Origin: JBAJNN01 sp036881905
GTDB lineage: Bacteria; Pseudomonadota; Alphaproteobacteria; Rhizobiales; Im1
Direction of reading: 5' to 3'
Assembly: GCA_036881905.1 (NCBI GenBank)
Contig: JBAJNN010000007.1
Span: forward strand, 17,748 to 81,747
DNA length: 64,000 bases
A program made the position numbers and the translations under genes. The notes beneath the pieces are model-generated. The model was not told where the DNA came from. It made no database searches and worked only from the letters and a program-made list of their open reading frames with translations. Below are positions 8,923 through 17,295 of this stretch, in pieces. Each line of letters begins with the position of its first letter. Positions within the stretch are counted from its first letter, which is position 1.

Positions 8923-9777
8923 TCATCTATCGCCGCAATCGCAGTTGCAATTGCAGTAGGTGCAGTAGCTGCAATAGGAGCAGTACGAGCAGTAGGACAT
9001 GCAGTTGTAGTTGACCTTCTGGAAGGCGAGCCGGACCTGGGTCGCCGAGACTTGCTCCATGGTGTAGCTGTAGTAGTAGAAACTGCCGGCGCCGGCGACG
9101 CCCGCGTCCCTTGCCGCGCCGACCGAGGCATAGCCCTTGTTGAACAGCGCGGCGAGGTCGGTGGCGTCGGCGATCTTGAAGCCGGTGGCGCCCGCGGTTC
9201 CCTGGGACTTCAGGCTGGGCGCGACCAATTCGCCGGACATGGTGTCGCCGGTCTTGGCGACCCGGCCCGATTGATCGACGCCCGCCTGGATATCCGCCAC
9301 CGGCGTGGTGGAGGCATCGGAGAGCCCGAGCGTGGTCCGCTGGGCCGCCGCATCGGCGTCGTCGAGCAACGCCTTGCCGGCGGGCGTGACCGGAACGGCC
9401 TGCGCCTGGCCGTCGCCGGTGCGTTCGACGAGCCCGGTCGCCGTTAGCCCGGCGACGGCGGTGAGATCCGCGTCTTTCGCCTGGTAGGCCGTATCGTGGT
9501 TGTGGCCGATGGCGGCGAACAGCGCCTGCGCCTCTTCCCTGGAGAGATAGTTTTTGGAAAGATCGGCGATGATCACCCACACGTCCGGGGCCATGCTCTT
9601 GAGCTGGTAGAGCTTCTGCTCGTCGGTTCTGAGGCAGAGCATGCCCGCTTGCACGCCCGCCGTGGGGAAGGTGGCGCCGGAAAAGCACGACGCCACCGCG
9701 TCATCGCGATCGAGGATCTTCTGACGGCTGTTCTGCAGGGAGTCCGTCGAGGGAATATCGGGATAATTCTGCGCCAT
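8923..9777 (-). CDS. Tail fibre-like protein with nine-cysteine SYC-repeat C-terminus
   Basis: This 284-residue protein begins like phage tail fibres (an N-terminal domain, then GHNHDTAYQA at 91-100 and a collar-like repeat region). It ends in an extraordinary tail. Residues 233-237 are aromatic (FYYYSY), then from 259 to 281 there are nine cysteines (259, 263, 266, 269, 272, 275, 277, 279, 281). The first six are spaced by three residues as MSYCSYCSYCSYCTYC; the last ones alternate with Asn/Asp. Tyr precedes Cys at 262, 265, 268, 271 and 274. Two radical SAM/SPASM genes follow in the same operon. This looks like a structural protein carrying a RiPP-like core at its C-terminus. ATG with GGAG 6-7 bases upstream. 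Confidence 0.93.
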   Translation of the reverse strand: MAQNYPDIPSTDSLQNSRQKILDRDDAVASCFSGATFPTAGVQAGMLCLRTDEQKLYQLKSMAPDVWVIIADLSKNYLSREEAQALFAAIGHNHDTAYQAKDADLTAVAGLTATGLVERTGDGQAQAVPVTPAGKALLDDADAAAQRTTLGLSDASTTPVADIQAGVDQSGRVAKTGDTMSGELVAPSLKSQGTAGATGFKIADATDLAALFNKGYASVGAARDAGVAGAGSFYYYSYTMEQVSATQVRLAFQKVNYNCMSYCSYCSYCSYCTYCNCNCDCGDR

Positions 9778-9786
9778 CGATAGCTC

Positions 9787-10803
9787 CTAGTATCCGAGGG
9801 CCGACCAGCTGATGGCGCCGGCGACGAGGGTCACGCCATCCGCCGCATCGAACAGCCGGACGTCGAAGCCCGTGGTCGTGATCGCGGTGATCTCGGGCAA
9901 TGCCGGGGTGGCGCCGGCCTTCAGCGTCACCTGCACTTCGGGCGGTTCGGTGAATCCCCGGTTGAAGGCGACCGTGCCCCCCGTCACTGGAATGCTTGCC
10001 GTGCCCCGGTCACGCACGTCGGGGACATCGACATTGAAAACCGCATCCGCGATCGCGACCCTCTCCCCGGTCACGGGCGCCGAAAGCAAGAGGCCAATCA
10101 GCGCCTTCGCGTACTCATAGTCTCCGGGAACGAGATCGCGGAACGGCCCATAGCCGAGCGGGCCCTTCTCCGCCACCAGGTCCCGGAAGCCCGTCTCGTC
10201 CAGGGACGTCGAACGCACCGCCAGATCGGCAAGTACGGCGTTGGCGTGCCGCAGCAGCGCATCCACAAGCGCAAAAGCCTCGATGGAAAGGCGAGCGGAC
10301 GTCTTCGCCTCCGCATCCGTCAGTGCAACCGCTTCCGCGAGATCGCGTCGGAAGGCGGCAAGCCGCTCGAGCGCATCCGCCAGCGCCAAGGGCTCCATAA
10401 AGTTCTTGGCCGGAAGACTGGCTCCCGTATCCACGAGGTTGAAGCCTTCGCCTTCGGGATGGCGGGTGTTTTTCGCCGCGACCTCGCCGAGCGCCAGGTT
10501 TTCGGCGACCGACAGGATGAAGTTGATGTAATCGACGTAGGTCTCGGCAAGGGCGAGGGTCTGGCGTCCATGGGCCAGGACCTCCCCGATCCGCACATCC
10601 GCCAGGTCGAGAGTCGATATGGCCTTCGGCCCCGCGATCCGGGCGCCCAGCCCAGCGACCGGCAAAGCCTCGCCGGCGTCGGCGGCGTAGGCAGCCACGT
10701 GTGCGCCCGACCACCCCTTGCCGGCCTCCGCGTCCTGCCAGTCGAAGGCCGAGGTCGCCCAGGTATAGGCAGCTCCCGGCGTCTCGGTGATGTGAACCGA
10801 CAT
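9787..10803 (-). CDS. Phage tail protein with LAL-type helical repeats
   Basis: This 338-residue protein follows the tip protein J. Its middle part holds at least five imperfect repeats of the type E-x-x-A-L-x-(D/E): QTLALAET at 81, ENLALGEV at 101, EPLALADAL at 137, EAVALTDAE at 157 and EAFALVDAL at 175. They are separated by 16-38 residues and are likely helical. The C-terminal 90 residues are beta-rich (VTGGTVAFNRGFTEPPEVQVTL) and resemble receptor-side or baseplate domains. It is probably part of the distal tail or fibre. The exact function is unknown. It lies 9 bases before the Cys-tail gene. Confidence 0.82.
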   Translation of the reverse strand: MSVHITETPGAAYTWATSAFDWQDAEAGKGWSGAHVAAYAADAGEALPVAGLGARIAGPKAISTLDLADVRIGEVLAHGRQTLALAETYVDYINFILSVAENLALGEVAAKNTRHPEGEGFNLVDTGASLPAKNFMEPLALADALERLAAFRRDLAEAVALTDAEAKTSARLSIEAFALVDALLRHANAVLADLAVRSTSLDETGFRDLVAEKGPLGYGPFRDLVPGDYEYAKALIGLLLSAPVTGERVAIADAVFNVDVPDVRDRGTASIPVTGGTVAFNRGFTEPPEVQVTLKAGATPALPEITAITTTGFDVRLFDAADGVTLVAGAISWSALGY

Positions 10804-10806
10804 GAT

Positions 10807-11265
10807 CTACGACATCGTGAAGGTGAACTTCTGGGTCAGTGTGTCGTCGGCGCCCTTGTTGATGACGGCGAACACCACCCGGTCGAGCATGGCGCCGGCG
10901 GTGGCGGCGTTGAACACACCGGCCTCGGTGATGGCGCCGGTGGCCTCGCCCGGATCGAAGGTGGTCTCGAAAGTGAAGACCTTGGCGCCGGCGGTATGGG
11001 CATAGGCTGCGGCCTTGCGGGCGAGCTCGGCGCCGAGCGCGGTATCCCCGGCGGCGGCTGCGATGGTCCCGGCGCCGACGACAATGTGGCTCATGGCGCC
11101 CGGACGACCCGTGGACTTGCCGATAACGTCGGCGATGAAGTCGAAGCCGACATCGACGATCAGGTTGTCCTTGCGCCGGACGATCACCTCGCCATTGGCG
11201 CGACGCAGGACGAGCTCCATCGCTCCCCTCAGGCGCAGGCCCGAGGGCAAATCTCTCTCGTTCAT
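10807..11265 (-). CDS. Phage tail-associated protein, 152 residues, unknown function
   Basis: This predicted soluble protein of 152 residues is placed directly after the J-like tip gene and 3 bases before the next tail gene. Proteins of this size and position are common in lambda-like prophages of alphaproteobacteria and GTA-like tails. The sequence shows a short basic N-terminal region, a Gly/Ala-rich middle and a beta-rich C-terminus (KVFTFETTFDPGE, RVVFAVINKG). No catalytic motif is visible, so a structural or fibre-assembly role is only an inference. Confidence 0.8.
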   Translation of the reverse strand: MNERDLPSGLRLRGAMELVLRRANGEVIVRRKDNLIVDVGFDFIADVIGKSTGRPGAMSHIVVGAGTIAAAAGDTALGAELARKAAAYAHTAGAKVFTFETTFDPGEATGAITEAGVFNAATAGAMLDRVVFAVINKGADDTLTQKFTFTMS

Positions 11266-11276
11266 GATGTTCTCCG

Positions 11277-14200
11277 TTAAGGGTAGAGCCGTAGCTCGTC
11301 GAAGGCGCCGAGTGGTGCGAGAGATTGACTGGCGCTCGCCACATCACCCGTCTTCCAGGACGCGGCGTGAAGGGACCGATCCGTGGCCGACTGGGAGACC
11401 CCGAAGGTGACGATGTCGCCTTTGAGGCGGGCGAGGGTCAGCCCGACCCGGTTGCCGAGATGGTCCTCGAGGTAATAGAGGCCGACATTCGGGTCGTAGC
11501 CGAGGCTCAGGACGCCCGCCCCCCCGGACCAGACCAGGTAGATTTGCGGCTCCTCCAGCAGTTCATCGAAGCGAAGATCGAACATCGCCGAGAACACCGC
11601 CGGCACGCTCAGAGGCCAGGCGACCTGGGTGGTGTCCAAAACCTGAAGCCCCTGGGCGAAGCGGGCGTCGGCAAAACCAAGCCCGAGCGCCTCCGAGGCG
11701 GCGGTCCCCTTTAGGCCAAGCGTGTCGCCGTCGAGCGTGAACCCCTCGACAAGGTCGTTCGCGGGCGGCGCCTCAACAGCGATCACGGTCCGGAGTTCGG
11801 CCCCATCGGCGTCGCCTACGGGTAACCAGGGCGCGCCAGATTCGGGCGATTCCCAATTGAACGCCGCGTCGGCCCAGGCCGGTGGGTCGGCCGGAATGGC
11901 GACGATGCCGGATGCCAGCCAGTTGCGCGCCCGAAAGGTCTTGCCGAGATCGGCCTTGAAGTAGTGCGTGCCTTTGGGCGCATTGACGCCGCCCGTTCGC
12001 GCCAAGGCGAGCAGCCCGTCGGTCACGACCTCCAGGTCGTGGCTGACGCCGGGCCAGCCGAGGGCCTTGTGGTCGGTCAGCAAAATCACGTTACGGTCTG
12101 ACAGCGGCGCAAGCCGCGTCGTGGCGAAGGCGGCGGTCTGGCTGTAGAGCCCGGCGGCCGAGACCGCCTTGCACCAGAAGGTCTCGTCGGCGGGCGTCTG
12201 AACCGGCCAGAGCGCCACCAGATGGTCCCCGGCGGACCGCCCGACGAACCGGCCTTGCCCCCAGCTCTCGCCGGCGCGGATCTCGTATTCGACGCCGGCG
12301 ATGGGCAGCGAGGTCCAGGAGAAGCGCACATGCTCGCCCTGAGGGACGGCATCGAAGCCGGTGACATCGGCGGGCGGCACCACGGAAGCGACAACGCTGA
12401 CGGCGCTGACGCTTCGGAGTCCGAGCTCGTCGACGGCGCGAATGTGGAACCGATGATCTTCGGCATCGGCCAACCCCATGAACAGGGAGGTGCCGCGATG
12501 CCGGGTGGTCACCACGGCGCCCACATCCCAGGCTTCGCCGTCGCGGACCTCGTAGCCGACCACGTCGAGCTCGCTGACGGGGTCCCAGGAAAGCTGCACG
12601 CCGTCGGCCCGGCGCGCCGCCTGGAAGTTGGCCACGTCGGATGGCGGCGTCGTCTTGCCGACCACCACGTGGGCGAGGACCTCGGCCCACTCGGAAACCA
12701 GACCTTCCAGGTTCACGGCCCGTAAGCGGATGTCGTAGGCGACACCGTCCTCGACCGGCTGCACCCCGATCTCACCCGAAGCGGCCGGCGCCGGAGGCAG
12801 GACCCGCCAGCGCTCGCCACTCCCCGCGAGCCGATAGTGGGCGTGAATGTACTCGGCTGGATCGTTCAATCCCGAAGTTTGGACCACCCGGACCAGGATC
12901 CGCGACTGCGCGCGACCGTCCGCACCAACGACGAGGACGCTTTCATCGGACACCACCTCGTCCACGACGGGGGCTGCCGGCGTCTGGCGCTCGACCATCG
13001 GCGGCAGCGTCATCAGGGAATCGAAGTCCGGGATGACACCCGTGTCCGCCTGGTGCACCGCCGGCGCCGCGTCGCCCAGGGTCAGCGTGGCCCGGAAATC
13101 CCCCGAATGGCGGATCGCCTTGACGATCAGGTCCGCGCTCTCGCGCTCCGCCTCGCCGAAGAGCGCCAGATCACCCGCCTCCGGCGCCGCCACGGCGGGC
13201 ACGGGTTGGAGGAACGCGAGGGCACCGGTCTCGCCAGGCTCAGTCACCACACCGGCGACGGAACTGACGCCATCGGCGTGGCGGAAGCGAACGGCATAGG
13301 TCTTGCCCGCTTCCATGGCGACCACGTCATCGAGCGTGACCGAAATCGCGTCGCCATTGGCGTCGAACGCGACGTCCTTGACCCGCCCCCAGCCGCCGCC
13401 CCAGAGCGGCGCGTCGTGACTGACCTTGACCAGGTCGCCCGCCGTGCAGACCAGGTGGTCGATGTCGACGGAAATCTCGTAGGTCTCGGGGCGCAGCTTG
13501 CCGACCGCCAGGTGATAGCGCCCGTGTTTCCACGCGAGATCGGCGCTGGTGCAACCGAAGAGTTCCAGAGTCTCGAACCGGCTCGCATTGGTTTCGCTGT
13601 AACCGTCGGCGTAGACGATCACTTCGTCCTGTTGCCAGTCGCGATCCGGATTGACGAAGCGGCACTTGAGACCGTGGGGGACCTGGGTGAAGGCCTTGAT
13701 GCCCCGGAATCCCATGGTGTTGCGTGGCGTGAAGTGCTGGATGGGCACCGTCTGCGCCACGTCACGAACGATCGAGAACCTGCCGTCGCGCATCCCGAAC
13801 CCGGCCCGGCCGGCGGCGGCGACATCCCGCAGCAACTCGAACACGGTGGTCGGGTAGTCGATCACAGCATCGAAGGTGAACGCGGGCGTCGCATCGGCCC
13901 AGGCCTTGAAAGCGCCGAGATCGAGCCGCTCGTCGGCCACCGGCCGCCTGTTGGCCGCGCCGCGCAGCACATCGAGATAGGCCCAGGCCGGATGGCGTGT
14001 CGCCTGTTCGATCCACTGCGCGCCATCCCACACCGGCAGAAGGGCCTGCGTCACCGCGGAGAACTGATTGACGATGCCGTTCAACTGGTCGGTCGCCTTG
14101 ATGCGCATGGCGACGAGGCAGCGGCCAGCCGCCTTAACGGGCGCGGTGTGCTGGACGGTTCGGATCGCCGAGACGAAGCTGTCATCGCGGATACGGGTCG

Positions 14201-15371
14201 AGGTGTTGTCGGCGGTCAGCCTGGTGAAGCGAACCTCATAGCGGCCGCTCGCAGGCGTCACGATGCGCACGCCCCTGCGCACGACCTGTTCCGTTGCCGC
14301 CGTGTAGGTCGCGGTGGCATGCTCGGTCCAGGGGTCGGAAGATCCGGCGAGCCGGTACTCGACATTGATGTCGACGGAGCGGTCCTGCCGGTTGCCGCTG
14401 TCATCGAAACGCACCAGCCCGCGGAAGGTGATATCGGCGATGATCTCGTCGGCCCCGTCGCGGGTTTCCAGGATCTCCGGACCGCCATCGCTGGTGATCT
14501 TCAGCGAGTACTGATCCTCGCGGATGGTGTCGGTGTAGAGCGTGATCGGCGCGTCGGACGCATAACCCTGCCGGATCTCGGTCTCCACGCCCTCGAACTG
14601 GCCCAGCGGGATGGCGCCGATGCGGAGATCCGACAGTTCCAGGGGCCCGTAGCCGAAGTCGAACAGCATGCGCAGATACTGCGCCTCGCCCTCGACTTCG
14701 GTGTGCGGATGGGCCGCCAGGGTGGGGAACACCCGGTGGCGGCCATAGACGCGCGGCACGGACCCATACCGGTTGGCGCGGTTCTGCGTGCCGGTGATCG
14801 CGAGCGTCGGGCTGGTGCGGCTCTGCGGCCCGCCGATCGAAAGCTCGGCGAGCTTCGGTCTCGGCGGCGGCGCGATGGCGTTGACGATCAGGTTGCCGAC
14901 CAGCGTGATCGCGGCGCCACCGATGGCGGAGGCCAGGTTGATGGTCTGGCCGAAGATCACCGCCTCGGCCGGCAGCCCCATGGCCGCGCCGACGGCCGGC
15001 CCCAGCACGAAGGCGGCGGCCACCACGGCGATGGTCAGGATGGTGCGAAGCGGGTTCTTGCCGCCTCCGCCACCCTTACCCGGGGCCACCCGCACCGTGA
15101 CCACGGCGCCGGCTTTCGGCCTTACGCGCGCCCATCGATCCCGCGGCGCCATGACCGGATCGGCAGTCATCGCCCCATCCGTGATCCAGACATGGGCATG
15201 GGCCACGAGGATGGGATCGAGACCGAGCGAGTCCATGATGTCGGTGACGGAGCCGCCCACCGGCACGGCGCGATCGATGCACTCGGCGGAAAACGGGCGC
15301 GGGCAGGCGATCAGCCGCAGCGCCGGGGTTGGCCCAGGGCGGCCGGCGCCATTCATTCCGTCAACCGTCAT
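11277..15371 (-). CDS. Tail tip attachment protein J-like (host specificity)
   Basis: This protein of about 1364 residues is the central tail-tip or host-specificity protein, equivalent to lambda gpJ. It begins with the ubiquitin-like/tip assembly part (MTVDGMNGAGRPG), then a hydrophobic Gly/Ala-rich segment (about residues 125-165), the long tip core, and several fibronectin type III-like modules in the last third (for example PPSDVANFQAARRADGVQLS and PPADVTGFDAVPQGEHVRFS). I chose ATG 15371, which overlaps the K-like gene end by 11 bases, rather than the longer open frame from 15488. The C-terminus lacks an obvious receptor-binding family that I recognise. Confidence 0.92.
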   Translation of the reverse strand: MTVDGMNGAGRPGPTPALRLIACPRPFSAECIDRAVPVGGSVTDIMDSLGLDPILVAHAHVWITDGAMTADPVMAPRDRWARVRPKAGAVVTVRVAPGKGGGGGKNPLRTILTIAVVAAAFVLGPAVGAAMGLPAEAVIFGQTINLASAIGGAAITLVGNLIVNAIAPPPRPKLAELSIGGPQSRTSPTLAITGTQNRANRYGSVPRVYGRHRVFPTLAAHPHTEVEGEAQYLRMLFDFGYGPLELSDLRIGAIPLGQFEGVETEIRQGYASDAPITLYTDTIREDQYSLKITSDGGPEILETRDGADEIIADITFRGLVRFDDSGNRQDRSVDINVEYRLAGSSDPWTEHATATYTAATEQVVRRGVRIVTPASGRYEVRFTRLTADNTSTRIRDDSFVSAIRTVQHTAPVKAAGRCLVAMRIKATDQLNGIVNQFSAVTQALLPVWDGAQWIEQATRHPAWAYLDVLRGAANRRPVADERLDLGAFKAWADATPAFTFDAVIDYPTTVFELLRDVAAAGRAGFGMRDGRFSIVRDVAQTVPIQHFTPRNTMGFRGIKAFTQVPHGLKCRFVNPDRDWQQDEVIVYADGYSETNASRFETLELFGCTSADLAWKHGRYHLAVGKLRPETYEISVDIDHLVCTAGDLVKVSHDAPLWGGGWGRVKDVAFDANGDAISVTLDDVVAMEAGKTYAVRFRHADGVSSVAGVVTEPGETGALAFLQPVPAVAAPEAGDLALFGEAERESADLIVKAIRHSGDFRATLTLGDAAPAVHQADTGVIPDFDSLMTLPPMVERQTPAAPVVDEVVSDESVLVVGADGRAQSRILVRVVQTSGLNDPAEYIHAHYRLAGSGERWRVLPPAPAASGEIGVQPVEDGVAYDIRLRAVNLEGLVSEWAEVLAHVVVGKTTPPSDVANFQAARRADGVQLSWDPVSELDVVGYEVRDGEAWDVGAVVTTRHRGTSLFMGLADAEDHRFHIRAVDELGLRSVSAVSVVASVVPPADVTGFDAVPQGEHVRFSWTSLPIAGVEYEIRAGESWGQGRFVGRSAGDHLVALWPVQTPADETFWCKAVSAAGLYSQTAAFATTRLAPLSDRNVILLTDHKALGWPGVSHDLEVVTDGLLALARTGGVNAPKGTHYFKADLGKTFRARNWLASGIVAIPADPPAWADAAFNWESPESGAPWLPVGDADGAELRTVIAVEAPPANDLVEGFTLDGDTLGLKGTAASEALGLGFADARFAQGLQVLDTTQVAWPLSVPAVFSAMFDLRFDELLEEPQIYLVWSGGAGVLSLGYDPNVGLYYLEDHLGNRVGLTLARLKGDIVTFGVSQSATDRSLHAASWKTGDVASASQSLAPLGAFDELRLYP

Positions 15372-15765
15372 GGCGATAGAGTCCCAGGACACGGCGGCGC
15401 CACTTGGCGCCGTCATAAGGTTCAAGACAGGCGTCGATGCCGTCCTCGATGTGCAACATCCATCCGGTGGCAACGACCACGCCCACATGCATGGGCTGGT
15501 TCATGAGGCGCATGAGAACCACGTCGCCGACCTGCTCCTTACCGGGCGGCACCGGATGCCACGGGCCCATCTCGCCCCGGATCAGGCGGCCGATATCCTT
15601 GGCGTCCTCGACGGAGGCATAACCGTCGGCGTAGGACGGCAGCCGCCTTCCGAATTGATCGGCGAGCACGAGCCGCACGAGGCCCCAGCAATCGACGCCC
15701 TCCCTGTCGCGGCCATGCGCCTTGAACGGCAGGCCGACATAGGCGTTCACCCAATCGGGCAGCAT
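15361..15765 (-). CDS. NlpC/P60 family tail assembly peptidase (gpK-like)
   Basis: This 134-residue protein has the NlpC/P60 cysteine peptidase signature: catalytic Cys26 in DCWGLV, and histidines at 93 (MHVGVV) and 105 (MLHIEDG). In lambda-like phages this protein sits at the tail tip and cuts peptidoglycan during genome entry. Its place between the L-like gene (DUF1833) and J is the canonical order. It is complete. It overlaps its neighbours on both sides. Confidence 0.93.
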   Translation of the reverse strand: MLPDWVNAYVGLPFKAHGRDREGVDCWGLVRLVLADQFGRRLPSYADGYASVEDAKDIGRLIRGEMGPWHPVPPGKEQVGDVVLMRLMNQPMHVGVVVATGWMLHIEDGIDACLEPYDGAKWRRRVLGLYRHDG

Positions 15766-16238
15766 CAGAAGAGCCCCGGATACTCGCTCGGCACGTAGCT
15801 GTGCCCCGGAAACGGCTCGTTGAGCACATCCTCGAAGGCGAGCTCGCCGGTGACGGTGAGCGCGTCGTACTCAGCCGACACCAGGGTCATATTGAACGGC
15901 CCCGCCTCGACCGTGTCGGGCGAAGCGGCCATCACCACCTCGAGGCCGACCGAGAGCGGCGAGGAGATCGCCCGCAGGTTCTTCACGATCTCGCGGTCGA
16001 CGTTGTCGATGCGGAGCGTGACCCGGGCGACGCTCTCCGGGTCCTCGTCGGGCAGCGCGATCTCGAAGGGATAGGCGATGTAGGTATCGCCGCGACTGAT
16101 CACGTTTTCCGTGTTGTTGACCACGCGGATGGGCTCGGCGAGGTCCTCGTGATCGAGGGTCAGCAGCAGAAGAAAGACCTCTTCGGTTTCCTGCGCGTTC
16201 ACCGCCTGGCGGGCAGCGAGAGACAAACTTCGGCTCAC
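15765..16238 (-). CDS. DUF1833 minor tail protein (gpL position)
   Basis: This 157-residue protein matches the DUF1833 family of minor tail proteins that take the gpL place in many prophages. I chose GTG 16238, which overlaps the stop of the preceding gene (GTGA) and has GGAG about 10 bases upstream, giving VSRSLSLAARQAVNAQ as the start; the longer open frame into the previous gene is a shadow. The stop overlaps the NlpC gene start. It probably bridges tape measure and tip complexes. Confidence 0.87.
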   Translation of the reverse strand: MSRSLSLAARQAVNAQETEEVFLLLLTLDHEDLAEPIRVVNNTENVISRGDTYIAYPFEIALPDEDPESVARVTLRIDNVDREIVKNLRAISSPLSVGLEVVMAASPDTVEAGPFNMTLVSAEYDALTVTGELAFEDVLNEPFPGHSYVPSEYPGLF

Positions 16239-16594
16239 GGTAAGATCTCCAGGCGCAGGGACGCTTGCCACAGCGTGCCTCTTGCGACGGGCGTGTAGCT
16301 GGGCGGCTCGACAAACCGGAAGGTCACGGCCGTACCGCCGCGCGGATGCTTCCAGTCGAAGGGCAGCGCGCCGCCGGCGACGGTCGCATCGAAAAACGTA
16401 TCCAGCAGGTCGACCTGGGCCGGCGTCAGGCGCACCTGGCACTCGATGTTCCGAACGCCCGCCGTGACCCGCCGGCGCACCTTGGGCGGTCCCGCTTCCA
16501 TGGCTGAGCGGATCACCGTGGCAGGCGCCTGCTCGCTGAACCCCTGCGCCAGCGGCTCCTGCGGCAAAGACGCCGGCCAGACCGCGTTTGTCAT
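16235..16594 (-). CDS. Minor tail protein, gpM position
   Basis: This 119-residue beta-rich protein lies between the tape-measure remnant and the DUF1833 gene, the position of lambda gpM. The pattern MTNAVWPASLPQ, then VRLTPAQVDLLDTFFD near 56-71, then TFRFVEPPSYTPVARG is typical of this small minor tail protein in GTA-like tails. It is complete and overlaps the next gene by a GTGA junction. Confidence 0.83.
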   Translation of the reverse strand: MTNAVWPASLPQEPLAQGFSEQAPATVIRSAMEAGPPKVRRRVTAGVRNIECQVRLTPAQVDLLDTFFDATVAGGALPFDWKHPRGGTAVTFRFVEPPSYTPVARGTLWQASLRLEILP

Positions 16595-16634
16595 GCGTCC
16601 CTATCAGGCCTTCGGCCTTCCTCGCCTCTTGTTG

Positions 16635-17048
16635 TCATCGGGGAACGCCCCGCCGGTTGATGCCGAACGCGCTACCCAAGGTCTGGTCGAAGGCTCCCTG
16701 GGCGATGCCGCGATTGACCTCGTCGCGGATCAGCACGCGGACGATGCGCCGGCCGTCGGGGCCCCGTTCACTGGACACCTCCGGCCGGGCGCCATTACTG
16801 CGCTGATCGATCACCTGGACCACGACCTCGGACCCGAAGGCCTCGCGCATCTGCTCGGGCCAGCCGATCACCTCGCCCTGCTTGGCGATGACCGGGACAT
16901 CGCCGCTCACCAGGCCGCCGGAATGGAAGCGCGGCGCCCCGTCGAACACTCGAGGGTCCACGGAACGTCGTGGCAGCGGCGTCGCGCCGATCACCCCGCC
17001 TGCGTGCGCCACGGCGTAGCCGCCGGTGCCATAGGCGGGCGCATCAAC
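16635..17048 (-). pseudogene. C-terminal remnant of tail tape measure protein
   Basis: Only the last 125-140 residues of a tape measure protein remain. The phrases APAYGTGGYAVAHAGGVIGA and FDGAPRFHSGGLVSGDVPVI are characteristic of the C-terminus of lambda-like tape measures, which are normally 600-1000+ residues. There is no credible start codon of its own: GTG 17012 is only one possible start, and the frame is open back to a stop near 17079 inside the gpW gene. It is the distal end of a large deletion that fused it to the head gene gpW. Confidence 0.84.
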
Positions 17049-17253
17049 GATCTCCTCGTTCGAACCCGGCGTATCCGCCTAAGGGCAACGGCTTGTCGGC
17101 GCCGGTCATGGCGCGCTCGATGGTGCGGATGCGGCCCAGCAGGTCCTCGGCCGAGCCGTAGTCGACGGTCTTGCCGTCGTAGCTGACCCGCAACGTTCCG
17201 CTCGCATAGGCGCGCCTCAGGGCCGCCAGTTCGGTTTCCGTCCAGTCACTCAT
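17044..17253 (-). CDS. gpW-like head-tail joining protein, 3' end at deletion junction
   Basis: This 69-residue protein matches gpW (YASGTLRVSYDGKTVDYGSAEDLLGRI), the small protein that joins head and tail and follows the terminase gene. Its last residues (PLPLGGYAGFERGDR) run to a TGA at 17044-17046, which lies at the junction with the tape-measure remnant, so the original end may have been replaced. Without a portal and capsid it has no role in particle assembly now. Confidence 0.85.
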   Translation of the reverse strand: MSDWTETELAALRRAYASGTLRVSYDGKTVDYGSAEDLLGRIRTIERAMTGADKPLPLGGYAGFERGDR

Positions 17254-17295
17254 TCTTGATGTTCCTGTCGAGCCTTCGGCCCTCCGCGCCTCTTC

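Noticed and set aside
9000..9090. Cys/Tyr-coding repeat read as a CRISPR or simple DNA satellite
   Set aside because: Codons vary synonymously and the unit is 9 bases in frame, so it is a protein-level repeat.
12837..15506. 889-codon plus-strand frame opposite the J-like gene
   Set aside because: High GC content makes long antisense open frames; its composition (Arg, Gly, His-rich) is artificial and it has no domain.
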